Counted from the stretch's first letter, positions 1-7,096 are shown. The stretch is 13,983 bases of DNA from Planctomycetales bacterium (GCA_030673005.1 DAOVFI010000030.1:1-13983), one strand, 5' to 3'. The notes: generated by a model not told the origin, from the letters alone. A program made the numbers and translations.

Positions 1-130
1 TCCCGCTTTAGCGGGGGTACACAATGGTTGTTTATAAAACCCCCTTTTTCTCTTTCCCACCCCCAAGGGGACGGGAAAGAGAAAAAGGGGGTTGGGCGGA
101 TGAGCCTTGATCACCCCCGCTAAAGCGGAG
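1..130. repeat. Nested palindromic element (probably cut by the window edge)
   Basis: There are two inverted repeats, one inside the other. The outer arms (3-18 and 113-128) are a perfect 16-bp match, and each arm also folds on itself (CCGC/GCGG around TTTA or TAAA). The inner arms (38-58 and 73-93) are a perfect 21-bp match made of C-, T- and CT-rich blocks. They enclose a 14-nt loop that itself holds CCCC-AA-GGGG. The sequences between outer and inner arms (19-37 and 94-112) do not match each other. No open reading frame in it looks real. It resembles a non-autonomous palindromic repeat or a strong transcription-stopping structure downstream of a gene left of the window. Which of these it is cannot be decided here. 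Confidence 0.75.
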
Positions 131-179
131 GCCTGTTACAAAGCATTGCAAAGAAATTCCAACATGGCAGCCTGAACGG

Positions 180-208
180 TTACAAAATCTTTTAGTTCTC
201 TTTATACT
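180..208 (+). promoter_or_regulatory. Candidate promoter of the GH20 gene
   Basis: TTACAA at 180-185 (3 of 6 matches to TTGACA) lies 17 bp before TATACT at 203-208 (5 of 6 matches to TATAAT). Transcription would start near 215, giving a leader of about 58 nt. The -10 box borders the CTCTGCG repeat, so the match could be chance. Confidence 0.35.
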
Positions 209-230
209 CTGCGTCCTCTGCGCCTCTGCG
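203..230 (+). repeat. CTCTGCG triple repeat (dispersed-repeat-like)
   Basis: CTCTGCG occurs three times at 207-213, 216-222 and 224-230, just upstream of the GH20 gene. From general experience, tracts of the CTCTGCG/CTCTGTG kind recur between genes in many unrelated bacterial genomes, so this is probably a copy of such a dispersed repeat. It forms part of the 142-bp leader (131-272), which otherwise shows only the candidate promoter and the ribosome binding site. Confidence 0.5.
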
Positions 231-272
231 GCCACTTGTTTCTATTGGATTCACACATAAAGGAGAACACCG

Positions 273-2897
273 ATGAGTCTTGGATGTTTGACGGGAAACG
301 GTAAGGGAACGAAGATTGACGGTTCATATTCTTATCAACAGAGAGGCCGGGTTGAAGCGTTTCCGCCGGACATGGTGCCTGACAAGGCTGGCGGCGAGGC
401 GGCGATTGCCTTCTCTGCCGGCAGCCTTACCGACGGCGAGGCCGGCACGCAGGTCGGCTGGATCGGCAACACCGTCGGCGAGATGGGCGCTGACATCGTT
501 ATCGACCTGAAAGGTTCGTACTTCGTTGACCGCGTTGTCCTTCACCAGGTCGGACGTGAGGCCGAAGAACTCCCCACCGCCGACAAATATGGAAACGTTG
601 CCATCGGCGAGGTGCCCGACTACGTAGAACCAACGGGCGTCAACTGCGTGGAGGTCTATGCCCGCAACAGTAACGGTGAACTCTTCCTCGCAGGCGCGGT
701 CGGCAAGAGGCGGCAGGTTAAGCCGCTGGACGACGAGTCGCTTTCGGTCAGTGTCGCAGAGGTAACAGACCAACTGATCGTCCGAATGGACTCGTTCAAC
801 CGCGACATCCTCCTGACGGGTATGGAAATCTGGGGCGCAAGCATCGACGAGCCAAAGGTCTTTCCCGTGCCGCAGAAGATGACGTTCGACGGAAAGGGCG
901 AGCTCAAACTCGGCAAGTCGCCGAAAATCGTCGTCGGCAAGGACGCCGACGAGGACACACTCTTCGCCGCGACGCTGCTGGCCGAGAAGATTAAAGAAAA
1001 TCTCGGCCTGACGGCGAAGATAGTCCGCGACGGCGACGGCGAAGTAGTGCTCGGAAAACCCGGCGAGTGCGAATCGCTCGATAAGGCCGGCCTGGCCGAG
1101 GCAAAACCCGAAGGCTACACGCTGAACATCAAAACCGACGGGGCCTTCCTTATCGCCGGCGACCGCCGAGGCCTGATCTACGGCGCCGAGACGCTGCTGC
1201 AACTGCTGGGGACCGACGTCAAGGACGCATCCGCCGCCACCTGCCTCATCGAAGACTACCCGAAGATGGAATTCCGCGGCGTGCACGTCTTCATGCCGCA
1301 CAGGAAGGACATCCCGTTCATCAAGCGGCTCATTCGATACCTGTGGGCGCCGATGAAGATGAACACGTTCTTCCTCCAGGTAACTTCCGGAATGAAGTTC
1401 GACCGCCGACCGGAAATCAACGAGACGTGGGAGAAGTTCAACACCGAGGCCGCCGAGGGTAAAAGGCCGCCCGTCCCGCACGGTGAACTCGGCGGCGGAA
1501 CATACCTGTCCAAAGACGAGGTCCGCGACTTGGTGAAATACGCCAAGAGTTACGGCTTCGAGGTTATCCCGGAGGTCCAATCGCTCAGCCACGTCGAATA
1601 CCTGACGATGACCTATCCCGAGATAGCCGAAAAACCCGGCGTCTATCCCGACGCCTACTGCCCGCTGAACCCGGACAGCCACAAGATTATCTTCGATATG
1701 ATCGACGAGGTTATCGAGGTCTTCGAACCGGAGCGGTACATCGAGATGGGCCACGACGAAGTCTATACGCTCGGCGTCTGCGAGCGGTGCAAGGACAAGG
1801 ACCGCGCCGAACTGTACGCACTGGACGTCAACAAGATTTACGACTACCTCAAGAGCAAGGGTCTGGGGATGATGATCTGGTCGGACATGATTCAGGACTT
1901 CCGGCCTTACGCCGTTCCGGGCGCCATCGACATGATCCCCAAAGACATCGTGATGATGGATTTCGTTTGGTATTTCGCCACTGACCGGGACATCGAGACC
2001 CGCCTGCTGGATCACGGTTTTAAAGTGATTATGGGCAATTTCTACTCCAGCCATTACACGCGCTTCGCCCGCCGCAGCGCCCGCGAAGGCGTCATCGGCG
2101 CGGAAGTCTCCACCTGGGGACACGCCGACGAACACCACTTCGGCGATGGCGGAAAGATATATGACTTCATCTACTCGGCCAACATGATCTGGTCGGACCA
2201 TTACAGCGACGATCTTCGATGGGTGATGGACCGCAAGATCGCCGAGATGATGCCGATTCTCCGCTGGCGTATCAGCGACGCCCGCCTGCCGGCGCCGCCG
2301 AGCGAGGCCAAGTCGTTCAATCCCATCGACCTTGCCGGTGCGATAACCGCGCCGCTGCGGGATGCCGGCGGAGCCAAGGGCGGTTACGACCTGACCGGAC
2401 TACCGACCGGAGATACTACGCTCAAGGGCGTTGATTTCCGCATCGCCGATGGCGTTGTCCTCGTCGAGGCCGACGGCCGATGCCCGGCGCAAGTAGAGGT
2501 TCCCGTCGGCGCAAAGGCCGACAGCCTGATGTTCCTCCAGACAGCCTCGGCCGATTCGACCGTTCGCACGCCGCTGGGGCGATATGAACTGGAATACGCC
2601 GACGGCTCGACGGCGGCGGTCGATATCAAGTATGGCTGGCAACTGGCGGAATGGAACCGCCGGTTCGCCGCGCCGCTCGCACACATCCGCCATCGCCACC
2701 GCGGATACGTCGGGACATATCCGTCCGTCGCCGCCTGGCAGGGAAAAACCCCCTCAGGTGAAGATGTAACGCTCTACGGCTTCGAGTGGGCCAATCCGCA
2801 CCCGGAAAAGGAGATAAAAACTCTGCGAATAAAGGCCGACGATTCCGCTACCGACGCGGCGCTGATAACGGCTGCGGTTACGGGAGTAACCTATTAG
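273..2897 (+). CDS. GH20-type beta-N-acetylhexosaminidase, multidomain, no signal peptide
   Basis: An 874-residue protein predicted to release terminal N-acetylhexosamine from glycans. Residues about 30-195 look like an F5/8 type C (discoidin) beta-sandwich. About 196-325 is the alpha/beta domain that precedes the barrel in GH20 enzymes (note DRRGLIYGAETLLQLL, 297-312). About 330-670 is the TIM barrel. The GH20 hallmark Asp-Glu pair is in EMGHDEV (D495, E496); in this family the Asp orients the substrate acetamido group and the Glu is the acid. A CxxC (C503, C506) follows. About 710-800 resembles the small beta-domain common in planctomycete glycosidases. AGGAG at 261-265 sits 7 nt before the ATG, and an in-frame TAA at 258-260 rules out a longer N-terminus. 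The start has no hydrophobic stretch, so the enzyme is probably cytoplasmic. It heads the degradation cluster. Family confidence is good; the exact substrate is unknown. Confidence 0.88.
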   Translation: MSLGCLTGNGKGTKIDGSYSYQQRGRVEAFPPDMVPDKAGGEAAIAFSAGSLTDGEAGTQVGWIGNTVGEMGADIVIDLKGSYFVDRVVLHQVGREAEELPTADKYGNVAIGEVPDYVEPTGVNCVEVYARNSNGELFLAGAVGKRRQVKPLDDESLSVSVAEVTDQLIVRMDSFNRDILLTGMEIWGASIDEPKVFPVPQKMTFDGKGELKLGKSPKIVVGKDADEDTLFAATLLAEKIKENLGLTAKIVRDGDGEVVLGKPGECESLDKAGLAEAKPEGYTLNIKTDGAFLIAGDRRGLIYGAETLLQLLGTDVKDASAATCLIEDYPKMEFRGVHVFMPHRKDIPFIKRLIRYLWAPMKMNTFFLQVTSGMKFDRRPEINETWEKFNTEAAEGKRPPVPHGELGGGTYLSKDEVRDLVKYAKSYGFEVIPEVQSLSHVEYLTMTYPEIAEKPGVYPDAYCPLNPDSHKIIFDMIDEVIEVFEPERYIEMGHDEVYTLGVCERCKDKDRAELYALDVNKIYDYLKSKGLGMMIWSDMIQDFRPYAVPGAIDMIPKDIVMMDFVWYFATDRDIETRLLDHGFKVIMGNFYSSHYTRFARRSAREGVIGAEVSTWGHADEHHFGDGGKIYDFIYSANMIWSDHYSDDLRWVMDRKIAEMMPILRWRISDARLPAPPSEAKSFNPIDLAGAITAPLRDAGGAKGGYDLTGLPTGDTTLKGVDFRIADGVVLVEADGRCPAQVEVPVGAKADSLMFLQTASADSTVRTPLGRYELEYADGSTAAVDIKYGWQLAEWNRRFAAPLAHIRHRHRGYVGTYPSVAAWQGKTPSGEDVTLYGFEWANPHPEKEIKTLRIKADDSATDAALITAAVTGVTY

Positions 2898-2915
2898 TCA
2901 GTTACTCAAACTGAC
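2897..2915 (+). terminator. Small hairpin at the GH20 stop codon
   Basis: GTCAGTT (2897-2903) and AACTGAC (2909-2915) form a perfect 7-bp stem with a 5-nt loop beginning at the last base of the stop codon. Only a short, interrupted T-rich stretch follows, so it is at best a weak terminator or RNA-stabilising hairpin. Confidence 0.3.
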
Positions 2916-2922
2916 CGGTTTC

Positions 2923-2949
2923 GTGGCACGGACGTCTCGCCCGTGCCAC
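2923..2949. repeat. GTGGCACGG/CCGTGCCAC palindrome, REP-like
   Basis: A perfect 9-bp inverted repeat (2923-2931 and 2941-2949) with a 9-nt spacer, ACGTCTCGC. No T-run follows, so it does not look like an intrinsic terminator. The GGCACGG-CGTCTCG-CCCGTGCC pattern is of a kind often seen as an intergenic repeat in GC-rich genomes. Confidence 0.5.
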
Positions 2950-2996
2950 CCGGAAATTGATCTGTAACAAACCACTATTAATCATGGAGACAAATC

Positions 2997-4478
2997 ATGA
3001 CGTCGCCTGAAAAGGATTCCGAAGCCCCGGCGGAAGCAAATGCCGGACGCCTCACGTTTTGCGAACAAAACAGGCATTATTTCGAGTATCGCGGCAGGCC
3101 CATCTGGTTGAGCGGGCACTCGAAGTTATGGCCTCTGACGCAATGGATCCCGCCGGCCCAGGGTGCCACAGACGCCGACGAGTCGAAGGAAAAAGTCGTC
3201 CCGTTGAGTGAGCCTAGTGAGGGACGGACGTACCGCGACGAGGTCGCCCGCGTCGCCGAAAGCGGCGGGCACCTGTTCCGGATGACACCCTTCTGGCCAA
3301 GCCACTGGCAGAATGGATACCCTATGCCGTTCAAGCAACTCGAGCCGGGCCGGTTCGACCTGAGCCAATGGGACGAAGCATACTTCGAGGCATATCGGGA
3401 TTTCTTCGCACTGGCCGCCGAGCGCGACATCATCATTCAACTCGAAATATGGGACAGGCCCGGACTGAGCGGCTGGCACGAGTCGCGCTGGCCGGCGCAT
3501 CCGATGAACCCGGACCACAACGTCAATTACGGTGCGGACGTCCTGCCGACCGGCAGCGACCTTCGCGAAGGCGACATCGTCTTCGGAAAACGCCTCTTCT
3601 ACACCACCGTCCGCGGCGAAAGGCCTGAACTGTTCGCTCTTCAACAGGCTTACGTGCAAAAACTGCTCGATGAAACCAAACCCTTCGGCAACGTGATTTA
3701 CTGCATCGAAAACGAAGGCTGCGGCGGGATCGAATGGGAGGCGTATTGGGCGAAATTCATCCGCGACGCCGTTCCCGACGCCGTTATCACCGGAATGCCG
3801 CTCGACGCCGACGAGCATTCCTGGCGCTCTTACTTCGACTCGCCGCATTTCAACTGTCTTGACGGCGGCGGTACGGGCCTGCGGTACGCAATGCTCGATA
3901 CGGTCGGAGGCGACGCGAGTTTCAAGACGACCCGTGAACGCCTCCGCTACGATCGAATCGCCTTGGTCCGCGAAACCATGGCAAAGTATTATCTGCTAAT
4001 GGAGGCTTATCCTGAAAAAATACGTCCCGTCTATGTCTCAAACAATTTCGGGAAGGTGCTGGACTGCATCTGGGCAATGTTCTGCTCCGGCGCCGCCGGC
4101 CTGCGATACCACCGGCGCGTCTGGGATGAAACAGAAGAGGTCTATCGCTGGGTGCGGGCGTTCAGTACTTTTCTTGACGAGACCGGCGCAGCGTTCGTGG
4201 AGATGGCGCCGGCCAATCACAGGCTCGGTGGACACGGGATGTGCCTGGCGAACGACAAGGTCGCAGCCGTCTATTTGCCCACCGACCTGCCCGTAACACT
4301 GACGATTCCGGATCGGGTCGAGCGAGTGCGGTGCCGCCTGTTTGACTGTGATAAGGGTAAATGGTTGAGCGATGAGACGGTTCGCCCCGAACCGGCCCCG
4401 GGGGCCGGAGAAAATCTTATAATCACACTACAGGCCCCCGGTGATACAGGTACAACCGCTTACGTGGAAACTGTCTGA
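2997..4478 (+). CDS. Putative TIM-barrel glycoside hydrolase, DUF4038/apiosidase-like
   Basis: A 493-residue protein that looks like a clan GH-A-type glycosidase. The N-terminus (RLTFCEQNRHYFEYRGRPIW, 18-37) has the pattern seen at the start of DUF4038/apiosidase-like (GH140-related) barrels. Residues 95-153 give typical barrel strands (LFRMTPFW, IIIQLEIWDRPG). VIYCIENEG (233-241) ends in the Asn-Glu pair (N239, E240) expected of the acid/base at strand 4. The nucleophile is not clear; D281 and E336 lie near possible strand ends. About 405-490 is a beta-rich tail like the 'collagen-binding' domain that often follows DUF4038. GGAG at 2986-2989 precedes the ATG by 7 nt, and an in-frame TAA at 2979-2981 blocks extension, so there is no signal peptide. 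It lies 99 bp after the GH20 gene and is probably co-expressed. Substrate unknown; the match to named families is moderate. Confidence 0.72.
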   Translation: MTSPEKDSEAPAEANAGRLTFCEQNRHYFEYRGRPIWLSGHSKLWPLTQWIPPAQGATDADESKEKVVPLSEPSEGRTYRDEVARVAESGGHLFRMTPFWPSHWQNGYPMPFKQLEPGRFDLSQWDEAYFEAYRDFFALAAERDIIIQLEIWDRPGLSGWHESRWPAHPMNPDHNVNYGADVLPTGSDLREGDIVFGKRLFYTTVRGERPELFALQQAYVQKLLDETKPFGNVIYCIENEGCGGIEWEAYWAKFIRDAVPDAVITGMPLDADEHSWRSYFDSPHFNCLDGGGTGLRYAMLDTVGGDASFKTTRERLRYDRIALVRETMAKYYLLMEAYPEKIRPVYVSNNFGKVLDCIWAMFCSGAAGLRYHRRVWDETEEVYRWVRAFSTFLDETGAAFVEMAPANHRLGGHGMCLANDKVAAVYLPTDLPVTLTIPDRVERVRCRLFDCDKGKWLSDETVRPEPAPGAGENLIITLQAPGDTGTTAYVETV

Positions 4479-4487
4479 AAATGATTC

Positions 4488-4590
4488 GTAGGCCGGGACG
4501 AAGCGCAGCGGAGTCCCGGCGCGCCGGCTTCGTCCCGGCGCACCGGTTCCTTGAGATGCCGGGACTACGCTGCGCTTCGTCCCGGCCTAC
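4488..4590. repeat. 103-bp REP/MITE-like palindromic element
   Basis: Outer arms 4488-4520 and 4558-4590 are 33-bp inverted repeats with a single mismatch. Inside is a second hairpin: GCGCCGG (4521-4527) pairs with CCGGCGC (4535-4541) across a 7-nt loop. The 13-mer GCTTCGTCCCGGC occurs directly repeated at 4527-4539 and 4574-4586. The whole can fold as a branched structure. It fills nearly all the space between the glycosidase stop (4478) and the lyase ribosome binding site (4598), and has no coding content. The architecture fits a REP (repetitive extragenic palindrome) or a miniature inverted-repeat element. No flanking target-site duplication is obvious. Confidence 0.8.
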
Positions 4591-4607
4591 TGAAAATGAG
4601 GTGCGAA

Positions 4608-6473
4608 ATGTATAGAAAGGTACTGATAGTGGTGTCAATTATGTCTATGAACGCTCAACTCATCGCAGCCGACAGTCCCGTCAAGCCGCCGACGGCGGAG
4701 ACGGTGCTTAAAACTCTCAACAAGGCACATCCGCGCCTGATACTGACCGACATGCGTCTGGCCGAGTTGAAAGAATTGATGAAGCGCGATCGCCTGCTGA
4801 AGAAGTGCTACAAGGACGTGATAAAGCAGGCCGACGAGTATTGCACGGCCAAGCCGCTGAAGCATCACAATCGCGACGGCATCCGCCTGCTTTCGGTCAG
4901 CAGGGCGTGCGTCAGCCGGATTTACGCGCTCGGCCTGGCGTGGCGCCTGACAGGCAAGGAGAAATACGCCACCAAGGCAAAGGAAAATCTCCTGGCCGTC
5001 TGTGCGTTTGCGGACTGGAACCCGAAGCATTTTCTCGACACTGCCGAGATGTCCCACGCCGTCGGCGTCGGGTACGACTGGCTGTTCGATTATCTCGACG
5101 CCGAATCGCGCGAGAAGATACGAACCGGGCTTATCAACAACGGCCTGAAGCCGGGGCTTGTCCAATACCATGGTAAAGGCACCTGGCGGGTAAGGTCTAA
5201 GTTCAACTGGAACCAGGTCTGCAACGGCGGTCTTGTAATCGGCGCCCTGGCCGTGGCGGAGACCGATCCGAAATATGCCGAAAGGATTATCCCCAAAGCG
5301 GCGGAGTTCCTGCCGAACGCCATTGGCACCTACGCCCCCGACGGCGCCTGGCCTGAAGGACCGGGGTACTGGTGGTACGCCACCACTTATACGGCCTATG
5401 GTCTGGCGGCGCTGAATACGGCGCTGGGGACGGACTTCGGACTTTCAAAGATGAAGGGACTGTCGGAAACGGGGCTGTTCCCGATTTATACAACCGGTCC
5501 TACCGGACTGTACCTCAACTTCGCCGATGTCGGCAGCAACAAGAGGAGGAAAAACCTCCCGTGCCTCTTCTGGCTGGCGCGAAAGTTTAATAAGCCCCTC
5601 CTCGCCGCCGCCGAGCGCGAAATGCTCACAAAACGCAATGCCTCTCCGCAGGACTTTATATGGTACGTGCCCACGGGTAAAAAGCCGCCCACGCCGAGTC
5701 TCGATAAGTATTTCCGCGGGCCGGTCGAGGTGGCTGTTTTCCGCAGCGCATGGAACGACCCGAACGCGATGTTCGTCGGCGTCAAGGCCGGGTTCAACCA
5801 GGTCAACCATGGCCACCTGGACCTGGGCAACTTCGAGATGGACGCGCTCGGCGTCCGCTGGGCGCGCGACCTGGGAAGGGAAAACTACAACCTCCCCGGA
5901 TACTGGAACAAGGGCAAGGACGCCAAACGATGGACCTACTACCGCATCAGTTCCTTTGCCCACAACGTCCCGGTCCTGGGCGGGAAGAACCAAGACGTGC
6001 ATGCAGAAACAAAGATTACGAAGTTCAAGACCACGCCGGCGAAAGGTTTTGCCATATTGGACCTGACCTCGGCCTACAAGGATTTCGCAACGAAGGTAAC
6101 TCGCGGCGTGGCGATTATAAGCAATCGCCGAGGCGTTCTTATTCAGGACGAGTTTGAGATTACAAAATCCTGCGAGGTCGCCTGGGGCATGACGACGGAT
6201 GCGAAGATTTCTCTCGCCAAAGATAAGGCCGTCCTGACCCTTGGCGGAAAGAAGATGGTCGCGCATATCCTTTCCCCCGCCGGTGCTGCATTTACAGTCG
6301 AATCGGCAGAGCAGAAGCCGCCGTTGCAACCCAATAAGGGCGTCAAACGTCTGATGATCCGCCTGGAGAACCAGAAAGGCAACGTACGGATAACCGTCTT
6401 CTTCGCGCCGCACTGGCCGAAAGGCAAACAACCGGCCAATCCCGCATCACTCAAGCCCCTGGCGGAGTGGTGA
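4608..6473 (+). CDS. Secreted heparinase II/III-family polysaccharide lyase
   Basis: A 621-residue protein predicted to cleave uronic-acid-containing polysaccharides by beta-elimination outside the cytoplasm. MYRKVLIVVSIMSMNAQLIA followed by ADS is a plausible signal peptide, cut near residues 20-22. Residues about 38-340 form the alpha-helical toroid with family motifs: SHAVGVGYDW (149-158), FNWNQVCNGG (199-208) and WPEGPGYWWY (248-257). Residues about 370-600 are the heparinase II/III beta-sandwich, with NHGHLDLGNFEMDALGVRWA (400-419; H401, H403 and D405 are likely metal or active-site positions) and AHN (451-453) before GGKNQ. The ATG at 4608 is chosen because GAGG at 4598-4601 precedes it by 6 nt and it starts the signal peptide. 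A TTG at 4551 in the same frame would begin inside the palindromic element. The substrate (heparan-, alginate- or other uronate-type glycan) cannot be read from sequence alone. It lies downstream of the two glycosidases and is probably part of the same degradation set. Confidence 0.87.
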   Translation: MYRKVLIVVSIMSMNAQLIAADSPVKPPTAETVLKTLNKAHPRLILTDMRLAELKELMKRDRLLKKCYKDVIKQADEYCTAKPLKHHNRDGIRLLSVSRACVSRIYALGLAWRLTGKEKYATKAKENLLAVCAFADWNPKHFLDTAEMSHAVGVGYDWLFDYLDAESREKIRTGLINNGLKPGLVQYHGKGTWRVRSKFNWNQVCNGGLVIGALAVAETDPKYAERIIPKAAEFLPNAIGTYAPDGAWPEGPGYWWYATTYTAYGLAALNTALGTDFGLSKMKGLSETGLFPIYTTGPTGLYLNFADVGSNKRRKNLPCLFWLARKFNKPLLAAAEREMLTKRNASPQDFIWYVPTGKKPPTPSLDKYFRGPVEVAVFRSAWNDPNAMFVGVKAGFNQVNHGHLDLGNFEMDALGVRWARDLGRENYNLPGYWNKGKDAKRWTYYRISSFAHNVPVLGGKNQDVHAETKITKFKTTPAKGFAILDLTSAYKDFATKVTRGVAIISNRRGVLIQDEFEITKSCEVAWGMTTDAKISLAKDKAVLTLGGKKMVAHILSPAGAAFTVESAEQKPPLQPNKGVKRLMIRLENQKGNVRITVFFAPHWPKGKQPANPASLKPLAEW

Positions 6474-6505
6474 ACCTTGATTGCTTCAAATCGCGAAAAA
6501 ACTTC

Positions 6506-6534
6506 TTCTCAAATCCGGCCTGATCGTGTATAAT
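6506..6534 (+). promoter_or_regulatory. Sigma70-type promoter for the Cys-rich miniprotein
   Basis: A perfect TATAAT at 6529-6534 is preceded, with 17-bp spacing, by TTCTCA at 6506-6511 (4 of 6 matches to TTGACA). Transcription would begin near 6541, leaving a leader of about 27 nt before the start at 6568. It lies in the 94-bp gap after the lyase gene, so the small gene is likely transcribed independently. Confidence 0.65.
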
Positions 6535-6555
6535 AGTGTGGTAGCAGGCACATCC

Positions 6556-6563
6556 GGAGGTGA
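6556..6563 (+). promoter_or_regulatory. Strong ribosome binding site, GGAGGTGA
   Basis: GGAGGTGA is a near-full Shine-Dalgarno complement. The GGAGG core is 7 nt upstream of the ATG at 6568. It fixes the start of the small gene and argues against the upstream in-frame TTG at 6481, which lies before the promoter. Confidence 0.8.
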
Positions 6564-6567
6564 GACG

Positions 6568-6798
6568 ATGGATCACGAAGCGATATGTGATTGTCCGTTC
6601 ATGGACCACTGTGAGACTTTCGGCGACCCGTTAATCGACAAGGTTCGCAAAGGACCCGACGGCCTCGGCTGCCGGGGTCAAAACGACATCTACAGGGGCA
6701 GACACTGCCGGACGTTCGCCTGTGCTTACCTGTCAATGGTCGTCTCGGACGTACTGAAGCATCCGGCGCCCGCACCGGCGCGAGGACTGAAGAAATAG
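6568..6798 (+). CDS. Small Cys-rich protein of unknown function (76 aa)
   Basis: I do not recognise this family. The 76-residue product has six cysteines: C7, C9 and C15 (CxC-x5-C) near the start, then C35, C47 and C52 (C-x11-C-x4-C). Histidines H3, H14 and H46 lie close to them. Such clustering suggests metal binding (zinc or iron-sulfur) or disulfides, but no known cluster motif matches exactly. There is no signal peptide, and the only modestly hydrophobic stretch is short (AYLSMVVSDVL, 53-63). The tail is Ala/Pro-rich and basic (HPAPAPARGLKK). The gene has a TATAAT promoter and a very strong ribosome binding site, and stands between the lyase and the convergent glycosyltransferase operon. 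The promoter, start signals and conserved-looking cysteine spacing make it a likely real gene. Function open. Confidence 0.75.
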   Translation: MDHEAICDCPFMDHCETFGDPLIDKVRKGPDGLGCRGQNDIYRGRHCRTFACAYLSMVVSDVLKHPAPAPARGLKK

Positions 6799-7096
6799 AA
6801 GAAAATCGGCGGAATCTTACTTCATTACGCCTTATCCTGTAACCACCTCTCCGGGCCTGTCGGTCGCCATCCGTGGGTTTTGTTTGGTTCACTTGCCAGG
6901 ATGCTCTTAATCTGCTTACCATGGTTGGCGATTCATACTTGAAAGGATCGCACAATGGCGCAGGCAGGTACCGACCCTGGACGGTATGCGTCTGCGGGCG
7001 CAAAACCTCGGTGGTCGGCAAGTCCGCGTCGATGTCAGCGGAACGGTTATCCGCGATCCGATAATCGCCCCGCTGATGCTGTGTCTTCCGTAGTAA
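6799..7096. other. Intergenic stretch between convergent genes, no convincing gene
   Basis: About 300 bp separate the Cys-rich gene from the end of the glycosyltransferase operon. I see no strong terminator hairpin in either direction. On the plus strand one frame is open from 6911 to a TAG at 7091-7093. From ATG 6986 it gives 35 residues with G/C-biased third positions, but without a good ribosome binding site. Another ATG (6955) has AAAGGA about 8 nt upstream, but its Arg-rich reading runs on into the antisense of the next gene. These may be remnants of a decayed gene. Confidence 0.4.

Noticed and set aside
203..230. CTCTGCG repeats as a CRISPR or binding-site array
   Set aside because: Units are 7 bp with 1-2 bp spacers, which is far too short for CRISPR; a dispersed repeat is simpler.
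324..2201. Long minus-strand open frame (625 codons) opposite the GH20 gene
   Set aside because: It is antisense to a gene with clear GH20 motifs and reads as low-information Val/Asp/Leu-rich sequence; long antisense frames are expected in GC3-biased genes.
4551..4607. TTG start for the lyase, adding 19 residues
   Set aside because: It lies inside the palindromic element, and the ATG at 4608 has a ribosome binding site and begins a normal signal peptide.
6481..6567. TTG start for the Cys-rich protein, adding 29 residues
   Set aside because: It lies upstream of the TATAAT promoter, whereas ATG 6568 is directly preceded by GGAGGTGA.
6599..7021. Minus-strand open frame (140 codons) over the Cys-rich gene and the following gap
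   Set aside because: Very Arg-rich, no ribosome binding site, and antisense to the better supported small gene.
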